Assembly (NCBI GenBank): GCA_965224605.1
Contig: CBDCZP010000004.1
Span: forward strand, 1 to 64,000
DNA length: 64,000 nucleotides
Source of the DNA: HyVt-477 sp965224605
GTDB taxonomy: Bacteria; Pseudomonadota; Gammaproteobacteria; Thiotrichales; Thiotrichaceae
Direction: 5' to 3'
A program made the translations under genes and the position numbers. Position 1 is the stretch's first letter; each line of letters starts with the position of its first letter. Of this stretch, positions 53,108-62,049 are shown one piece after another. The notes beneath the pieces are model-generated. The model did not search any database. It saw nothing but the letters and a program-made list of their open reading frames with translations, and was not told the DNA's origin.

Positions 53108-53878
53108 ATGGATAAAAATGATTCTACGGGTAAAGTTGAGAAGGGCTATTCTTCAATGTTAAAAGCCGTTGAGGAACTAGTCGCGAAAGAAGGGAAGAAT
53201 CTAAAGGAGGCTATTCTAATCGCAGAAGATAAGCTGTCTGAATGGGGCGAGCTAGGACGTGAAGAAGTGAATACCATAAGCGATGAAGTTAAGCGCGATT
53301 TGGGTTCTCTGGGTGAAACCGTTGAAAAAGCAAAATCTTCATTCAGAGAAAAATGGGAGCTTGATTCTAAATACCTTTCGGATTCTACATGGAACATCCT
53401 CAGCAGTGTTGCGGATAAAACTACGCTCGCCTTGATGGAGTTTAGGAATGATATAGAAGAGAGAGTTCAAGAGGCTAAAAAAGATTTACATGAGCGAGAG
53501 CATCATGATCATCGACAATGGCATAGTGATCACATGATGTGGTTGGATGATATTGATCGGTGGCAAAAAGAATATCAGCAAGCAGATCGGAGCTTGGTGG
53601 CTATTCAAGAAAGCTTGCGATTGCGTAGTGAGCAGTTAACCAAGCATGAACAAGCTATTCGTACGCATGAGTACATAGACAGTGTGCATGAAAAGGAGAT
53701 TGCGCGTGCAGAGCAGGATCCGGATAATCCTGTTCTAGATGCTATCAGCCATAATAATGAAGAGGGTTATGAGAAAATGATAGGAAGACATAAGAAAGAA
53801 GCGGCTAAACATCAGCAGTTAAAGGAAGAACAAAGGGAGATTATGATACTGGTTGCCAAGCTTAACAAGCTAATTTGA
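53108..53878 (+). CDS. Coiled-coil protein with DUF1451-like N-terminus
   Basis: 256 aa, no signal peptide. The first ~75 residues (LKEAILIAEDKLSEWGELGREEV...SDEVKRDLGSLG) resemble the helical part of the DUF1451/zinc-ribbon family, but no zinc ribbon follows. The rest is long alpha-helix and coiled coil with a His-rich patch (HEREHHDHRQWHSDHMMW, residues ~128-145) that could bind metal. It is cytosolic and Glu/Lys-rich. The gene stands alone; SD GGAG lies ~10 bases upstream. Function is unknown. Confidence 0.75.
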   Translation: MDKNDSTGKVEKGYSSMLKAVEELVAKEGKNLKEAILIAEDKLSEWGELGREEVNTISDEVKRDLGSLGETVEKAKSSFREKWELDSKYLSDSTWNILSSVADKTTLALMEFRNDIEERVQEAKKDLHEREHHDHRQWHSDHMMWLDDIDRWQKEYQQADRSLVAIQESLRLRSEQLTKHEQAIRTHEYIDSVHEKEIARAEQDPDNPVLDAISHNNEEGYEKMIGRHKKEAAKHQQLKEEQREIMILVAKLNKLI

Positions 53879-53931
53879 ACCCTGCCAATTTAAGAACAAG
53901 CTAATGAACGTCCAGAAAGCCTGTAACATCA

Positions 53932-54024
53932 TGTAGCCTGTGTTGAGGTACGAAACGCGGGTTTCACTTTTTAAACTCATTTGGTTGAGTTCCCGTGTTT
54001 CGCTATCGCTCAACACAGGCTACA
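53932..54024. repeat. Long hairpin between convergent genes
   Basis: Outer arms TGTAGCCTGTGTTGAG (53932-53947) and CTCAACACAGGCTACA (54009-54024) are perfect. Inside, CGAAACGCGGG pairs with CCCGTGTTTCG with one mismatch. The arm core is shared with 37993-38023. Between convergent genes it could end transcripts from both sides. Confidence 0.75.
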
Positions 54025-54052
54025 TTAACTGATTCGTTCAAATTACGTTTAT

Positions 54053-55204
54053 TTATTCAAGTCCAAGAAATGAGCGAACATTTTCCATAAAGCCTTTATT
54101 TTCCCCTGAGTTATTTTCCTTGGCGGGAGCTGTAGCTGGAATGGGAGCATTTCCTTGTGTACTAAGTTTCTTAGCAGCTAAGCCAACTTTTGGATTTTCA
54201 GGAATACGTTGTTCAGTGTTATTTATCCATTCAGGAACATAGTCTATCAGGGCTTTTTTGTACGGGGCGAATAAAGCGTCACGCTTTTCTTCTTCTTCCG
54301 CCATGCCTTTTTTCCATTCATTTTCATCAAGATCATAGGTGTTAGCACCTTGTAAACTATCGGGTAAGTCATATTCTGGTAGACAGTTACCATGCAAGTC
54401 AGCCTTACCTTTTACGGGAAGGTAACGGCCATCCATGTAATGCCAGTCGGCAATGATGCTACCACAGCGATTAGTGGTTTCTTCCTCGGCGCTAAGGTGA
54501 GAGGCTATGGTAATGTTCTTATAATTACCGGTTTCGCTGTAGCGCAAGGTCAGAGTGTTGTCTTCTCCTTCAAAGAGTATGTTGTAGTCATCACCGGTTT
54601 GTTGGACAAGCCAGATGTGTCCATATTTTTGATCCGTTAGACAGCTAGAGTCAATACTCAGCACCCACTCTTTGGTATCGGGATTATCGTCCATGTCTAC
54701 GGGTAGGCTATCAACATTACAATTTTTCAAGCTGCCGTCATTGATGGCTTTGTTTATGACGGGATACAGCTTACTAAAGGGTGAAGCGATATTGTTTATT
54801 TTCCCGTTGAGGAGTACATCTTTGATATTTTCAGGAGCGGCTTTCATTGCCATCACATCATCGGCGCTCAGTGGCAAACTAGCGCATCGCTTGCGATCTA
54901 TCATAATGAGTTTATAAGTGTCATTACACAGGTTCACCAGTTTGTTGTGGGCATAGAGTTTTTTATCGGCTTCCGCCTGACTGACTCCCAGACACCATTG
55001 GATATGAGCTGCTTTGTCTGCACTCCAGTGCGGCTGATCTCGCTGGCAGACTTCTAGTGCGCTTTTACCTTTGTGTGGCAAATTGATGAGTGCACGTGCG
55101 TAAGTTTGGCAATATGCTTTATCGGCAGCGTGTAGCGTTGGGCTCACAAAGCTTAAGGTGAGGTAGCACAAGCTGACTAACATCGATAAAGTGAATTTTT
55201 GCAT
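54053..55204 (-). CDS. Secreted cysteine-containing protein of unknown function
   Basis: 383 aa from ATG 55204, with AGGAG upstream. The signal peptide ends SPTLHA-A. The N-terminal ~90 residues contain spaced Cys (AYCQTYARALIN, EVCQRDQP, IQWCLGVSQ, VNLCNDTY), probably two disulfides. The middle part is beta-rich (TKEWVLSIDSSCL, HIWLVQQTGDDYNILFEGEDN) and a Pro/Ala/Asn-rich tail follows. I recognise no family. The upstream 781-residue gene is on the same strand with a 128-bp gap, so the two may be co-expressed. Confidence 0.75.
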   Translation of the reverse strand: MQKFTLSMLVSLCYLTLSFVSPTLHAADKAYCQTYARALINLPHKGKSALEVCQRDQPHWSADKAAHIQWCLGVSQAEADKKLYAHNKLVNLCNDTYKLIMIDRKRCASLPLSADDVMAMKAAPENIKDVLLNGKINNIASPFSKLYPVINKAINDGSLKNCNVDSLPVDMDDNPDTKEWVLSIDSSCLTDQKYGHIWLVQQTGDDYNILFEGEDNTLTLRYSETGNYKNITIASHLSAEEETTNRCGSIIADWHYMDGRYLPVKGKADLHGNCLPEYDLPDSLQGANTYDLDENEWKKGMAEEEEKRDALFAPYKKALIDYVPEWINNTEQRIPENPKVGLAAKKLSTQGNAPIPATAPAKENNSGENKGFMENVRSFLGLE

Positions 55205-55332
55205 CTGTATTCTCCTGAATGTATTCAACTTGTCCACATGACACTTCTACATTAGATATTACCAAGAAGGGAAGTTCCCTTCTTAAGAAATTAGATATTA
55301 CCAAGAAGTAATCCATCTCGTTAAATAGTAGC

Positions 55333-57678
55333 TTATTTTATCACTTTAGCGAGTGTGCCCGCCATCTTTGCGGATTCTTTTATACGCGTTAGGATATGTG
55401 TATTTGAATCCGAACGTCTGAGAGCGGCAAAGAAATTGTCCATATTGAAGTCTTTGTAATAGGTTCCGCGCTTAGACATTTTCTGGCGGTTATCGGCTAT
55501 TGCAGCATTTGAATTACCTGCATTGACTCTACCGTACTGATAAGACGATGTACGGGAGAAACTATTGATGTAGATATTGTTACCGCCAGCCAAACGCAAT
55601 GGTAATAGGTTTACATGAATGGGTTTGCCGTTAGGGCTGGCTAAATCTAATGTTCCTGATAACAAGCCAAGTATGGCTATTTGATGCGCGCTATTGGTCT
55701 GTACAGTGATATTCTCCATATGAATATTTTCAAATGATCCATCACTCGCAAATAGCCCTTGTAAAGCTCCCTTGGAGTTTATCTTGATGTCCTTGATAGT
55801 GATGTTTTTTAACTTCGCACCCGCAAACTGACTGTTATATTTAGTAATGTTGCGATCGGATGGAATCAACTGTATGGCATCGCGATGGGCGAGATATTTA
55901 TAATGTTTGAGTGCAGGAGCAGGGCCGACATGCTGGTTTATGCGATCAATTTTCTTGTTGAAATCATTCGGGAAAGTGGTATCAAAAATGGTGTCGTTGA
56001 TGGTATACCCTTCTAATCGAACGTCTGATACTTTGATTTTGAAGCAGTCGCGGATGTAAGGAGTGTTGATGGTTGTCCCTGCTGGTGGTAATTTTGAAGC
56101 GTGGGTAACGTCATAGAGTGTTTCTTTTGCAGGGGTCAAATGCTTATATTTTGTCTGTTTCAGTAAGGTATCAATAACTTCCATGTACGCATGTTCATGA
56201 GAATAGTTTCTAGACGTTAGGTATTTATTGGCGATAGATTTTTCCAGAGCATCTGCCTCTCCGGCGCTTTGTTGACCAGAGCCAGAATTATGTGTTGTTT
56301 GATCGCTAGCATGGGATGTGTTGACCTGAGGGGTGTGCGTAGTTGTGTGAGTAGTTGTGCTGGGTATGGCGGCACCTGTGAGGCTGGCAGTGAGTTGCTT
56401 TACTTGTTGGTTGTATTGATTTCTCTTTTGTAGATACGCGTTGGCTTGTTGATGATTACCTTGTTTCAAAGCGGTACGCATTTTTGTATCGGCATCTTTT
56501 GATTGACGGTTAAGTTCGATAATCTGCGCTTTAATGGCATTGCGGTCTGTTGCTTGAGGTATTTGTGGCGCTTGTGACCCAGTGTGGGAGGGAGTATGGG
56601 TGGTCGGAGCTGTCCCGCCTTCAAGGTGGGCTTTTTCAGCCAGTAGATCGTTTCTCTTGTCAATCCATTCATTGGCTTTAGGAGAGTTATATTTTTGGTA
56701 CTCTCTAATCATTTTGTCGCTATGTGCTAGCTCTAACCCAATCACACCAAGACGTTTTCGCACGTCTGCATTTTGTGTACTAACTGGCAATTGACTGGCA
56801 TGCCCTGTTATGCGCGACTTTCTTGCCAAAAGTTCGTTTTTGCGCTGTATCCACTGATTGGCTTTAGGTGAATTGTATTTTTTATATTCACGAATCATCT
56901 TATCCGCATGGGCGATTTCCAGATCAATCACTCTGACTTGTTTATTCGTTGCTTGAGCAGCAGCGATAACATCACCTGATTCAGGTCTTGGGACATTGGG
57001 TATGCTTGGTTTAGTTGGCAGCGGCGGTGGTGTTTGAGGTAGGGGTTGCCGACCTGCTAATATTGCCTCCTTTTGCGAGAGGAGCTGGTATTTTCTGCTT
57101 ATCCAGTGTTCTGCTTTCGGAGATTTAAATCTCTGATACTCCGCTATCATTTTGTCAGTGTGGGCAATATCCGCATTAATAGTGTTGAGTTTCTTTTGTT
57201 GATCAGGTGATAAAGCACGAGGAGTGGATGCGGATTGAGCCGTTGTAGATTGATTGTTATTGATAGGAGCGGTAAGCGTAGTCCGTTCTTGTAGGAGCTC
57301 ATTAAGTAGCGCTGTTTGCTTTTTAACGGCGGCTTGTTCACCTCTCTCCGTGTGTATGGCGATTTTTCGTTCTATATAGCTGATTTGATTGTTGAGTTGT
57401 CTCAGTTTTCGTGCATCTTTCGCTGAGAGTTGATGGGTAGAAGTATTTGTAGAGGTGTTTGTATGTATAGGCTTGTTTTCTTCAGTATTTTTATTTTTGC
57501 TTTCCTTTTGATGGGCCATTAAGTCTTTATATTCTTCATTGAGAACAGCAATTTCATCTAGCCAGATTTTTTCAATATCAGGACGTTTCTTTTGACGCGC
57601 GTCTTCCACTCTTTTTGTATATAACGCTCTTTTTTCTTTAATCCGGTTTAATTTCGTTTGAAGTGAACTATTAGCCAT
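55333..57678 (-). CDS. 781-residue helical-repeat protein with beta-helix-like C-terminus
   Basis: It has no signal peptide. Residues ~1-420 consist of about six helical-hairpin repeats. Three (near residues 165-215, 240-290 and 300-350) share the motif D-K-M-I-x-E-Y-x-(K/R)-(Y/F)-x-S-P-K-A-x-x-W-I-x-(R/K) then L-L-x-(R/E/Q)-K. Repeats are separated by Pro/Thr-rich linkers, and a Thr/His-rich linker follows at ~430-475. The C-terminal ~300 residues contain stacked short strands (AKLKNITIKDIKINSKG, FENIHMENITVQ) suggesting a right-handed beta-helix. The final segment is basic. SD AGGAA precedes ATG 57678. No family is recognised; a large surface or intracellular scaffold is possible. Confidence 0.78.
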   Translation of the reverse strand: MANSSLQTKLNRIKEKRALYTKRVEDARQKKRPDIEKIWLDEIAVLNEEYKDLMAHQKESKNKNTEENKPIHTNTSTNTSTHQLSAKDARKLRQLNNQISYIERKIAIHTERGEQAAVKKQTALLNELLQERTTLTAPINNNQSTTAQSASTPRALSPDQQKKLNTINADIAHTDKMIAEYQRFKSPKAEHWISRKYQLLSQKEAILAGRQPLPQTPPPLPTKPSIPNVPRPESGDVIAAAQATNKQVRVIDLEIAHADKMIREYKKYNSPKANQWIQRKNELLARKSRITGHASQLPVSTQNADVRKRLGVIGLELAHSDKMIREYQKYNSPKANEWIDKRNDLLAEKAHLEGGTAPTTHTPSHTGSQAPQIPQATDRNAIKAQIIELNRQSKDADTKMRTALKQGNHQQANAYLQKRNQYNQQVKQLTASLTGAAIPSTTTHTTTHTPQVNTSHASDQTTHNSGSGQQSAGEADALEKSIANKYLTSRNYSHEHAYMEVIDTLLKQTKYKHLTPAKETLYDVTHASKLPPAGTTINTPYIRDCFKIKVSDVRLEGYTINDTIFDTTFPNDFNKKIDRINQHVGPAPALKHYKYLAHRDAIQLIPSDRNITKYNSQFAGAKLKNITIKDIKINSKGALQGLFASDGSFENIHMENITVQTNSAHQIAILGLLSGTLDLASPNGKPIHVNLLPLRLAGGNNIYINSFSRTSSYQYGRVNAGNSNAAIADNRQKMSKRGTYYKDFNMDNFFAALRRSDSNTHILTRIKESAKMAGTLAKVIK

Positions 57679-57972
57679 AATGATAAATTCCTAGGTTGAG
57701 TGTTTTTATCGTTATTACAGTTGCTTGCGACATGTTACTAATAAAGTATAGGAAGGAACGAGGTCTTGTCAATCAATCATTTTTTAAACGATCGTTGTCC
57801 CTGTCCCCTGTCAGAGTATTGTTATTTAGTTACTTTTTTGGTTCCTCGTAAATGATAGGAGAAAACGCACTCTGTCGGTGATTGTTGTGATCCTATAGAG
57901 GCTAAAGGTATTATCACTAATCATTTAATCATTCACACTCCAAATATTCATCAGAACCAATAAGAACAAAAA

Positions 57973-59142
57973 ATGAATAATAAAAACACCCAATACTTAT
58001 TAATTCCCTTTCTTTTAATGTCAATTCTATTGCTTCCACAAGTTGCTATTGCAGATAGCATATCCACTGTTGATTGGGACAACGATGGTCTCAGCGATGA
58101 AGTTGAAAAACGTATTGGATCCGGTGTTTATTTGTCTGATACAGATGGTGATGGCATCTCAGATAAAGATGAAATAGGGAGTGTCACCAAACCGCGTGAT
58201 ACGGATAAAGATGGTCGTATTGATATCCTTGATTTTGATGATGATGGCGATGGTATTCCTTCCGTGCTTGAAGGCACAATAGATACGGATAAAGATGGTA
58301 AAGCCAATTATCTAGATGTTGATTCTGATGGAGATGGTCTTGCAGATGGTTTTGAAGTGAAGTTAACAGGCAAGGATAGTAATCAGGATGGCATTGATGA
58401 CTTATTCGATGTTGAAGCCACAAAGGGTCAAGACGTCAACGGTGATGGCATAGATGATCATGTTGTTTTTGTGGATTCTAATAAAAATGGTGTGCCTGAT
58501 GTGTTGGATAAAAAGAGTAGCACTCCACATCTTAAACAAAGAGTAAAAGACAGCGTTTCAGTATCATCTAACAAATCTAAAAGTCAAAAAAAGTCTGTTC
58601 GTATAAACGAAAATAAACCTCTTGCAAAGCCTGTCGTTGTCGCGGCGGCTAAGCTACCAGCACAGATGATGAAGAAGTCAGAAAATAAAAATAAAGAGCA
58701 CCGATATACCGAGAAAAATAAGCAATCAATTAATGAAAATGGAGCTTATGGAGGTTCCGGTTATTTCTATTGTGGGAATACCGGAAAAATTGTAAAAGGA
58801 ATCAAAGGCTTTATGATGACGCCTCCTGGCAAGGTTACGTTGCTGCGTGATGCAAGCGAGGGTGATTACAAATGGCGTGTGGAAGTACCCGGGACTTATG
58901 CATTACAATTTCAAATACCGGCTGGAATGTCCATTGTTCGTGGCTTAGCAAAGGGTCGACGAATTATTAAAGAAGGTGATGCCCACCCGTTGATTTTGGG
59001 AGGCGATGTGAATCCTGCTAAAAAAGGTTATGTTTTATATACTAAAACCAATGTTTGGTATACCTCCTTTGAAATAAAGGACAATGGACCCTTGATTAAA
59101 AATAATAATATACCGTTGGCTGGTGGAGTGTGTGATCGTTAG
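57973..59142 (+). CDS. Secreted thrombospondin-type-3 repeat protein
   Basis: 389 aa. It has a signal peptide (1-~27, ending AIA-D). Residues ~33-180 hold at least six Ca-binding Asp-rich repeats (DTDGDGISDKDE, DTDKDGRIDILDFDDDGDG, DSDGDGLADGFE and others). A basic linker covers ~185-255, and a C-terminal beta-sandwich-like domain (SGYFYCGNTGKIVKGIKGF ... GTYALQFQIPAG) resembles the Cna/SdrD-B-like domains that accompany such repeats. One Cys sits at the domain start and one near the C-terminus. It is probably an extracellular, Ca-stabilised surface protein. It is flanked by opposite-strand genes. Confidence 0.87.
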   Translation: MNNKNTQYLLIPFLLMSILLLPQVAIADSISTVDWDNDGLSDEVEKRIGSGVYLSDTDGDGISDKDEIGSVTKPRDTDKDGRIDILDFDDDGDGIPSVLEGTIDTDKDGKANYLDVDSDGDGLADGFEVKLTGKDSNQDGIDDLFDVEATKGQDVNGDGIDDHVVFVDSNKNGVPDVLDKKSSTPHLKQRVKDSVSVSSNKSKSQKKSVRINENKPLAKPVVVAAAKLPAQMMKKSENKNKEHRYTEKNKQSINENGAYGGSGYFYCGNTGKIVKGIKGFMMTPPGKVTLLRDASEGDYKWRVEVPGTYALQFQIPAGMSIVRGLAKGRRIIKEGDAHPLILGGDVNPAKKGYVLYTKTNVWYTSFEIKDNGPLIKNNNIPLAGGVCDR

Positions 59143-59176
59143 TTGTGATGCGCCTCTGTGGTATTGCATTCGCAAC

Positions 59177-60358
59177 TTATAAACGAATATGAACAGAAGC
59201 AGATGCCTTCTTAGCCTTATCTAGCGCTTTATCTAAAGTTTCATCTCTAGCCAAGACAACTCCCATTCTACGTTGACCTTTGACTTCTGGTTTGCCGAAT
59301 AAGCGGAGCTGTGTATTAGGCTGAGCCAATACCTCTTGCAAGTTAGTAAATTCCGTTTGGGTCGATTCACCTTGAGCCAATACCACACTGCTTGCAGAAG
59401 GCCCATGAAAATGGATATTTGGAATAGGTAGACCAAGAATGGCACGTGCATGTAGCGCAAACTGTGATAAATCTTGTGAAATCATTGTCACCATGCCCGT
59501 GTCATGAGGTCGCGGAGAGACTTCGCTAAAAATCACCTCATCCCCCTTGATAAACAACTCCACACCAAAAATACCTCGTCCTCCTAAAGCAGTCGTTACT
59601 TTTTCAGCGATTCTTCGTGATTCAGTTAGTGCAGCAGGACTCATTGCTTGAGGCTGCCAGGATTGTCGATAGTCACCATCGACTTGTATATGACCAATCG
59701 GTTCACAGTAACTCGTACCGCCTTCATGTCTGACGGTGAGTTGAGTAATTTCATAATCGAAATCAACAAAACCTTCAATAATGACTTTTCCCGCATCTGT
59801 GCGACTGCCTTGTTGAGAGTAGTTCCATGCGTTATTAATATCGGCTGCTGATTTAATGGTGCTTTGCCCTTTCCCTGATGAACTCATGATCGGTTTAATG
59901 ACACAAGGAACGCCGATGACTTCAACCGCTTGTTTAAATTCAGCTTCAGTCTCGGCAAAACGATAAGGAGAAGTTGTGATGCCGAGTTCTTCTGCGGCCA
60001 GAGTGCGAATGCCTTCACGATTCATTGTCAGCTTGGCGGCATTGGCGGTTGGTATGACGGTATAACCTTCGCTCTCTAATTCAACTAATGTGTCTGTAGC
60101 GATGGCTTCGATCTCGGGAACAATATAGTCGGGTTTCTCATGTTCTATTATGTTTCGAAGTGCTTCACCATCAAGCATAGAGATAGTATGACTGCGGTGG
60201 GCGACTTGCATAGCGGGCGCGTTTTCATAGCGATCGACAACAATAACTTCCACGCCTAAGCGTTGTAACTCAATAACGACTTCTTTACCTAATTCACCGC
60301 CACCACAAAAGAGCACACGGGTTGCAGTGGGGGAAAGGGGAGTGCCTAATGTAGCCAT
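59177..60358 (-). CDS. purT: Formate-dependent GAR transformylase
   Basis: 393 aa ATP-grasp enzyme: VLFCGGGELGKEVVIELQRLG, YIVPEIEAIATDTL, VIKPIMSSSGKGQS, and HDTGMVTMISQDLSQFALH. It makes formyl-GAR from GAR, formate and ATP in purine synthesis. The length is normal and no defects are seen. Confidence 0.97.
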   Translation of the reverse strand: MATLGTPLSPTATRVLFCGGGELGKEVVIELQRLGVEVIVVDRYENAPAMQVAHRSHTISMLDGEALRNIIEHEKPDYIVPEIEAIATDTLVELESEGYTVIPTANAAKLTMNREGIRTLAAEELGITTSPYRFAETEAEFKQAVEVIGVPCVIKPIMSSSGKGQSTIKSAADINNAWNYSQQGSRTDAGKVIIEGFVDFDYEITQLTVRHEGGTSYCEPIGHIQVDGDYRQSWQPQAMSPAALTESRRIAEKVTTALGGRGIFGVELFIKGDEVIFSEVSPRPHDTGMVTMISQDLSQFALHARAILGLPIPNIHFHGPSASSVVLAQGESTQTEFTNLQEVLAQPNTQLRLFGKPEVKGQRRMGVVLARDETLDKALDKAKKASASVHIRL

Positions 60359-60403
60359 AGCTTTAAATCTCTTTGGGATGATGGGTAATATCTGTTATCT
60401 GTG

Positions 60404-60685
60404 TTATCCGTAGAGACAAAGATAAGCGGTTTCAGTTTTTACTGTTACTTCAAATGAGCTGTTTTCAGCTACATCAAAAGAATTACCTGCTGTGAACGTG
60501 ATAGCTTCACTGTCATCGATGCGTTTGATAGTCAGTGATCCGCTAACAATCGTCATTTTCTCTTTATCCGCAGTGTTAAAAGTATAATCACCCGGCGCCA
60601 TAACGCCTACAGTGGCGGGTAGAGTATCAGTTTGATAAGCAATGGAGACGACTTTACCGTCAAAATATTCGTTTGTTTTAAACAT
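60404..60685 (-). CDS. ppnP: Pyrimidine/purine nucleoside phosphorylase
   Basis: 93 aa from ATG 60685; the ~28 upstream residues in the open frame are not conserved. It matches the YaiE/DUF1255 cupin family: YFDGKVVSIAYQ, PGDYTFNTADKEKMTIVSG, and TFTAGNSFDVAENSSFEV. It catalyses broad phosphorolysis of nucleosides. It lies between purT and yjbQ on the same strand. Confidence 0.93.
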   Translation of the reverse strand: MFKTNEYFDGKVVSIAYQTDTLPATVGVMAPGDYTFNTADKEKMTIVSGSLTIKRIDDSEAITFTAGNSFDVAENSSFEVTVKTETAYLCLYG

Positions 60686-60761
60686 AATGGATTTCTTAGT
60701 GGTTGGAATGATGCGTATATTACTCTGTGTTGTTGAAATGTGCAGTTGAAATAAAAGCGGT

Positions 60762-61178
60762 TTATCCACTAATAGTTACAATAATCTTTCGGGGAAAATG
60801 CCCCACTCTATGCTCCCAAAGAAACAAACCTTGCCATGTCCCCATTGCTGATCGACCTTGAGTCACAGGGATTGTTATCTCTGTTTGTGTGAGCACGCTG
60901 CGTATGTGCGCAGACATATCGTCGTTTCCTTCCAATATATGCCTATATTCAGGGTCACCATCCGGTGCTAAGCGTGAAAATATTGTCTCAAGGTCGTGGC
61001 GAACGTCAGGATCAGCATTTTCAGTGATAATTAATGAAGCACTGGTATGTTGAATAAAAACGTGACACAAGCCGGTCTGTATCCCACTTTGCTGGATAAT
61101 GGCATCGACCTCACTCGTGATATTGTAAGTATTTCGCCCTGATGTGTTGGTTTTAAAAGTGTTTTGATGTATCTGCAT
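60762..61178 (-). CDS. yjbQ: YjbQ family protein (secondary thiamine-phosphate synthase type)
   Basis: 138 aa. Conserved blocks: GLCHVFIQHTSASLIITENADPDVRHDLE, and the C-terminal WQGLFLWEHRVGHFPRKI with His residues of the active cleft. Relatives have weak thiamine-phosphate synthase activity; the cellular role is unclear. Confidence 0.95.
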   Translation of the reverse strand: MQIHQNTFKTNTSGRNTYNITSEVDAIIQQSGIQTGLCHVFIQHTSASLIITENADPDVRHDLETIFSRLAPDGDPEYRHILEGNDDMSAHIRSVLTQTEITIPVTQGRSAMGTWQGLFLWEHRVGHFPRKIIVTISG

Positions 61179-61381
61179 GGTAAAAGAATCTAAACATTAT
61201 GTGATGATTCGGATAATATCATGACAATTACCCTTGAGATTTGTGTTCAACAAGAACTCATTACCTGAGATTAATTACAGGTAATGCGAATTGTTTAGTT
61301 ATGATACAGTGAGACGATTTTAAAAATATGATTATATTTGATTGCTTGCCAAGTAAGTGAATGTTGTTGGGGGGATAACAT

Positions 61382-61993
61382 ATGATAGATAATACAAATA
61401 CAAATACAAATACAAATACAAATACAAATACAAATACAAATACAAATACAAATACAAATACTTATACTAAAAATAACCTTGTGTTGCATGTAAACACTGA
61501 TTTTGAAGATACTCATAAAAAACAGATTACCGAAAGTACCCATACACAGCTACCACCTAGTGTAGATGCATACCAAGATATTGATTATGAAGAAGTTGGC
61601 GAATTACAGCGTAATGTTTTTCATGAAGATAAAATTTATGTCTGTGATATGTTAGATAAATCTTCTTACAACCATCTTGAATATATTGAAATAAGTCATT
61701 CAATCGGTGATAGATTACAAGTCAATGCAGAGGTGAATTTCAGGATATCTGAGTGGAATTCGCAGATCAATTTGTTATCGTTCATAGATTCTATGAGAAA
61801 ACACATTAGAGAAAAACATACGATACATTCGGAACAAGAAAATCTCTATGATGAAGACCTGATTCATATTAAGTTTAAAATATTAGCAACAAAGTTTACC
61901 AGTCTGCCTTTTGTTATTCAGCGGTTTTCAAAAAAGCTCTTAGTCATACATCAAGATATTCTCTCTCAATCTATACAGATAAAAGTTTCCTAG
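61382..61993 (+). CDS. Protein with Asn-Thr dipeptide repeat, unknown function
   Basis: 203 aa, GGGGGAT just upstream of ATG 61382. After three residues comes a run of 12 Asn-Thr pairs encoded by AATACA hexamers. A soluble alpha/beta domain follows with no signal peptide or membrane segment (EVGELQRNVFHEDKIYVCDML, EISHSIGDRLQVNAEVNF, LSFIDSMRKHIREKHTIHSEQENLYDEDLIHIKFK). I recognise no family. ygfX starts 56 bp later. The repeat length could vary by slipped replication without breaking the frame. Confidence 0.75.
   Translation: MIDNTNTNTNTNTNTNTNTNTNTNTNTYTKNNLVLHVNTDFEDTHKKQITESTHTQLPPSVDAYQDIDYEEVGELQRNVFHEDKIYVCDMLDKSSYNHLEYIEISHSIGDRLQVNAEVNFRISEWNSQINLLSFIDSMRKHIREKHTIHSEQENLYDEDLIHIKFKILATKFTSLPFVIQRFSKKLLVIHQDILSQSIQIKVS
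61391..61462 (+). repeat. Hexanucleotide microsatellite, 11 x AATACA plus AATACT
   Basis: A perfect tandem array inside the coding region, encoding (Asn-Thr)12. Units are six bases, so gain or loss changes length by two residues and keeps the frame. It also creates an artefactual reading frame of Cys-Ile repeats on the opposite strand. Confidence 0.97.
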
Positions 61994-62049
61994 TTTTTTC
62001 ATAACTGCTATAACTATTGATTGTTTTAATAGCTATGAGAAATGAATAA

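Noticed and set aside
61391..61462. CRISPR-like array
   Set aside because: Perfect 6-bp units with no spacers; it is a microsatellite. No CRISPR array or cas gene is seen anywhere in the window.
61295..61543. Minus-strand ORF with Cys-Ile repeats
   Set aside because: It is only the complement of the AATACA microsatellite, with no conserved domain outside it.
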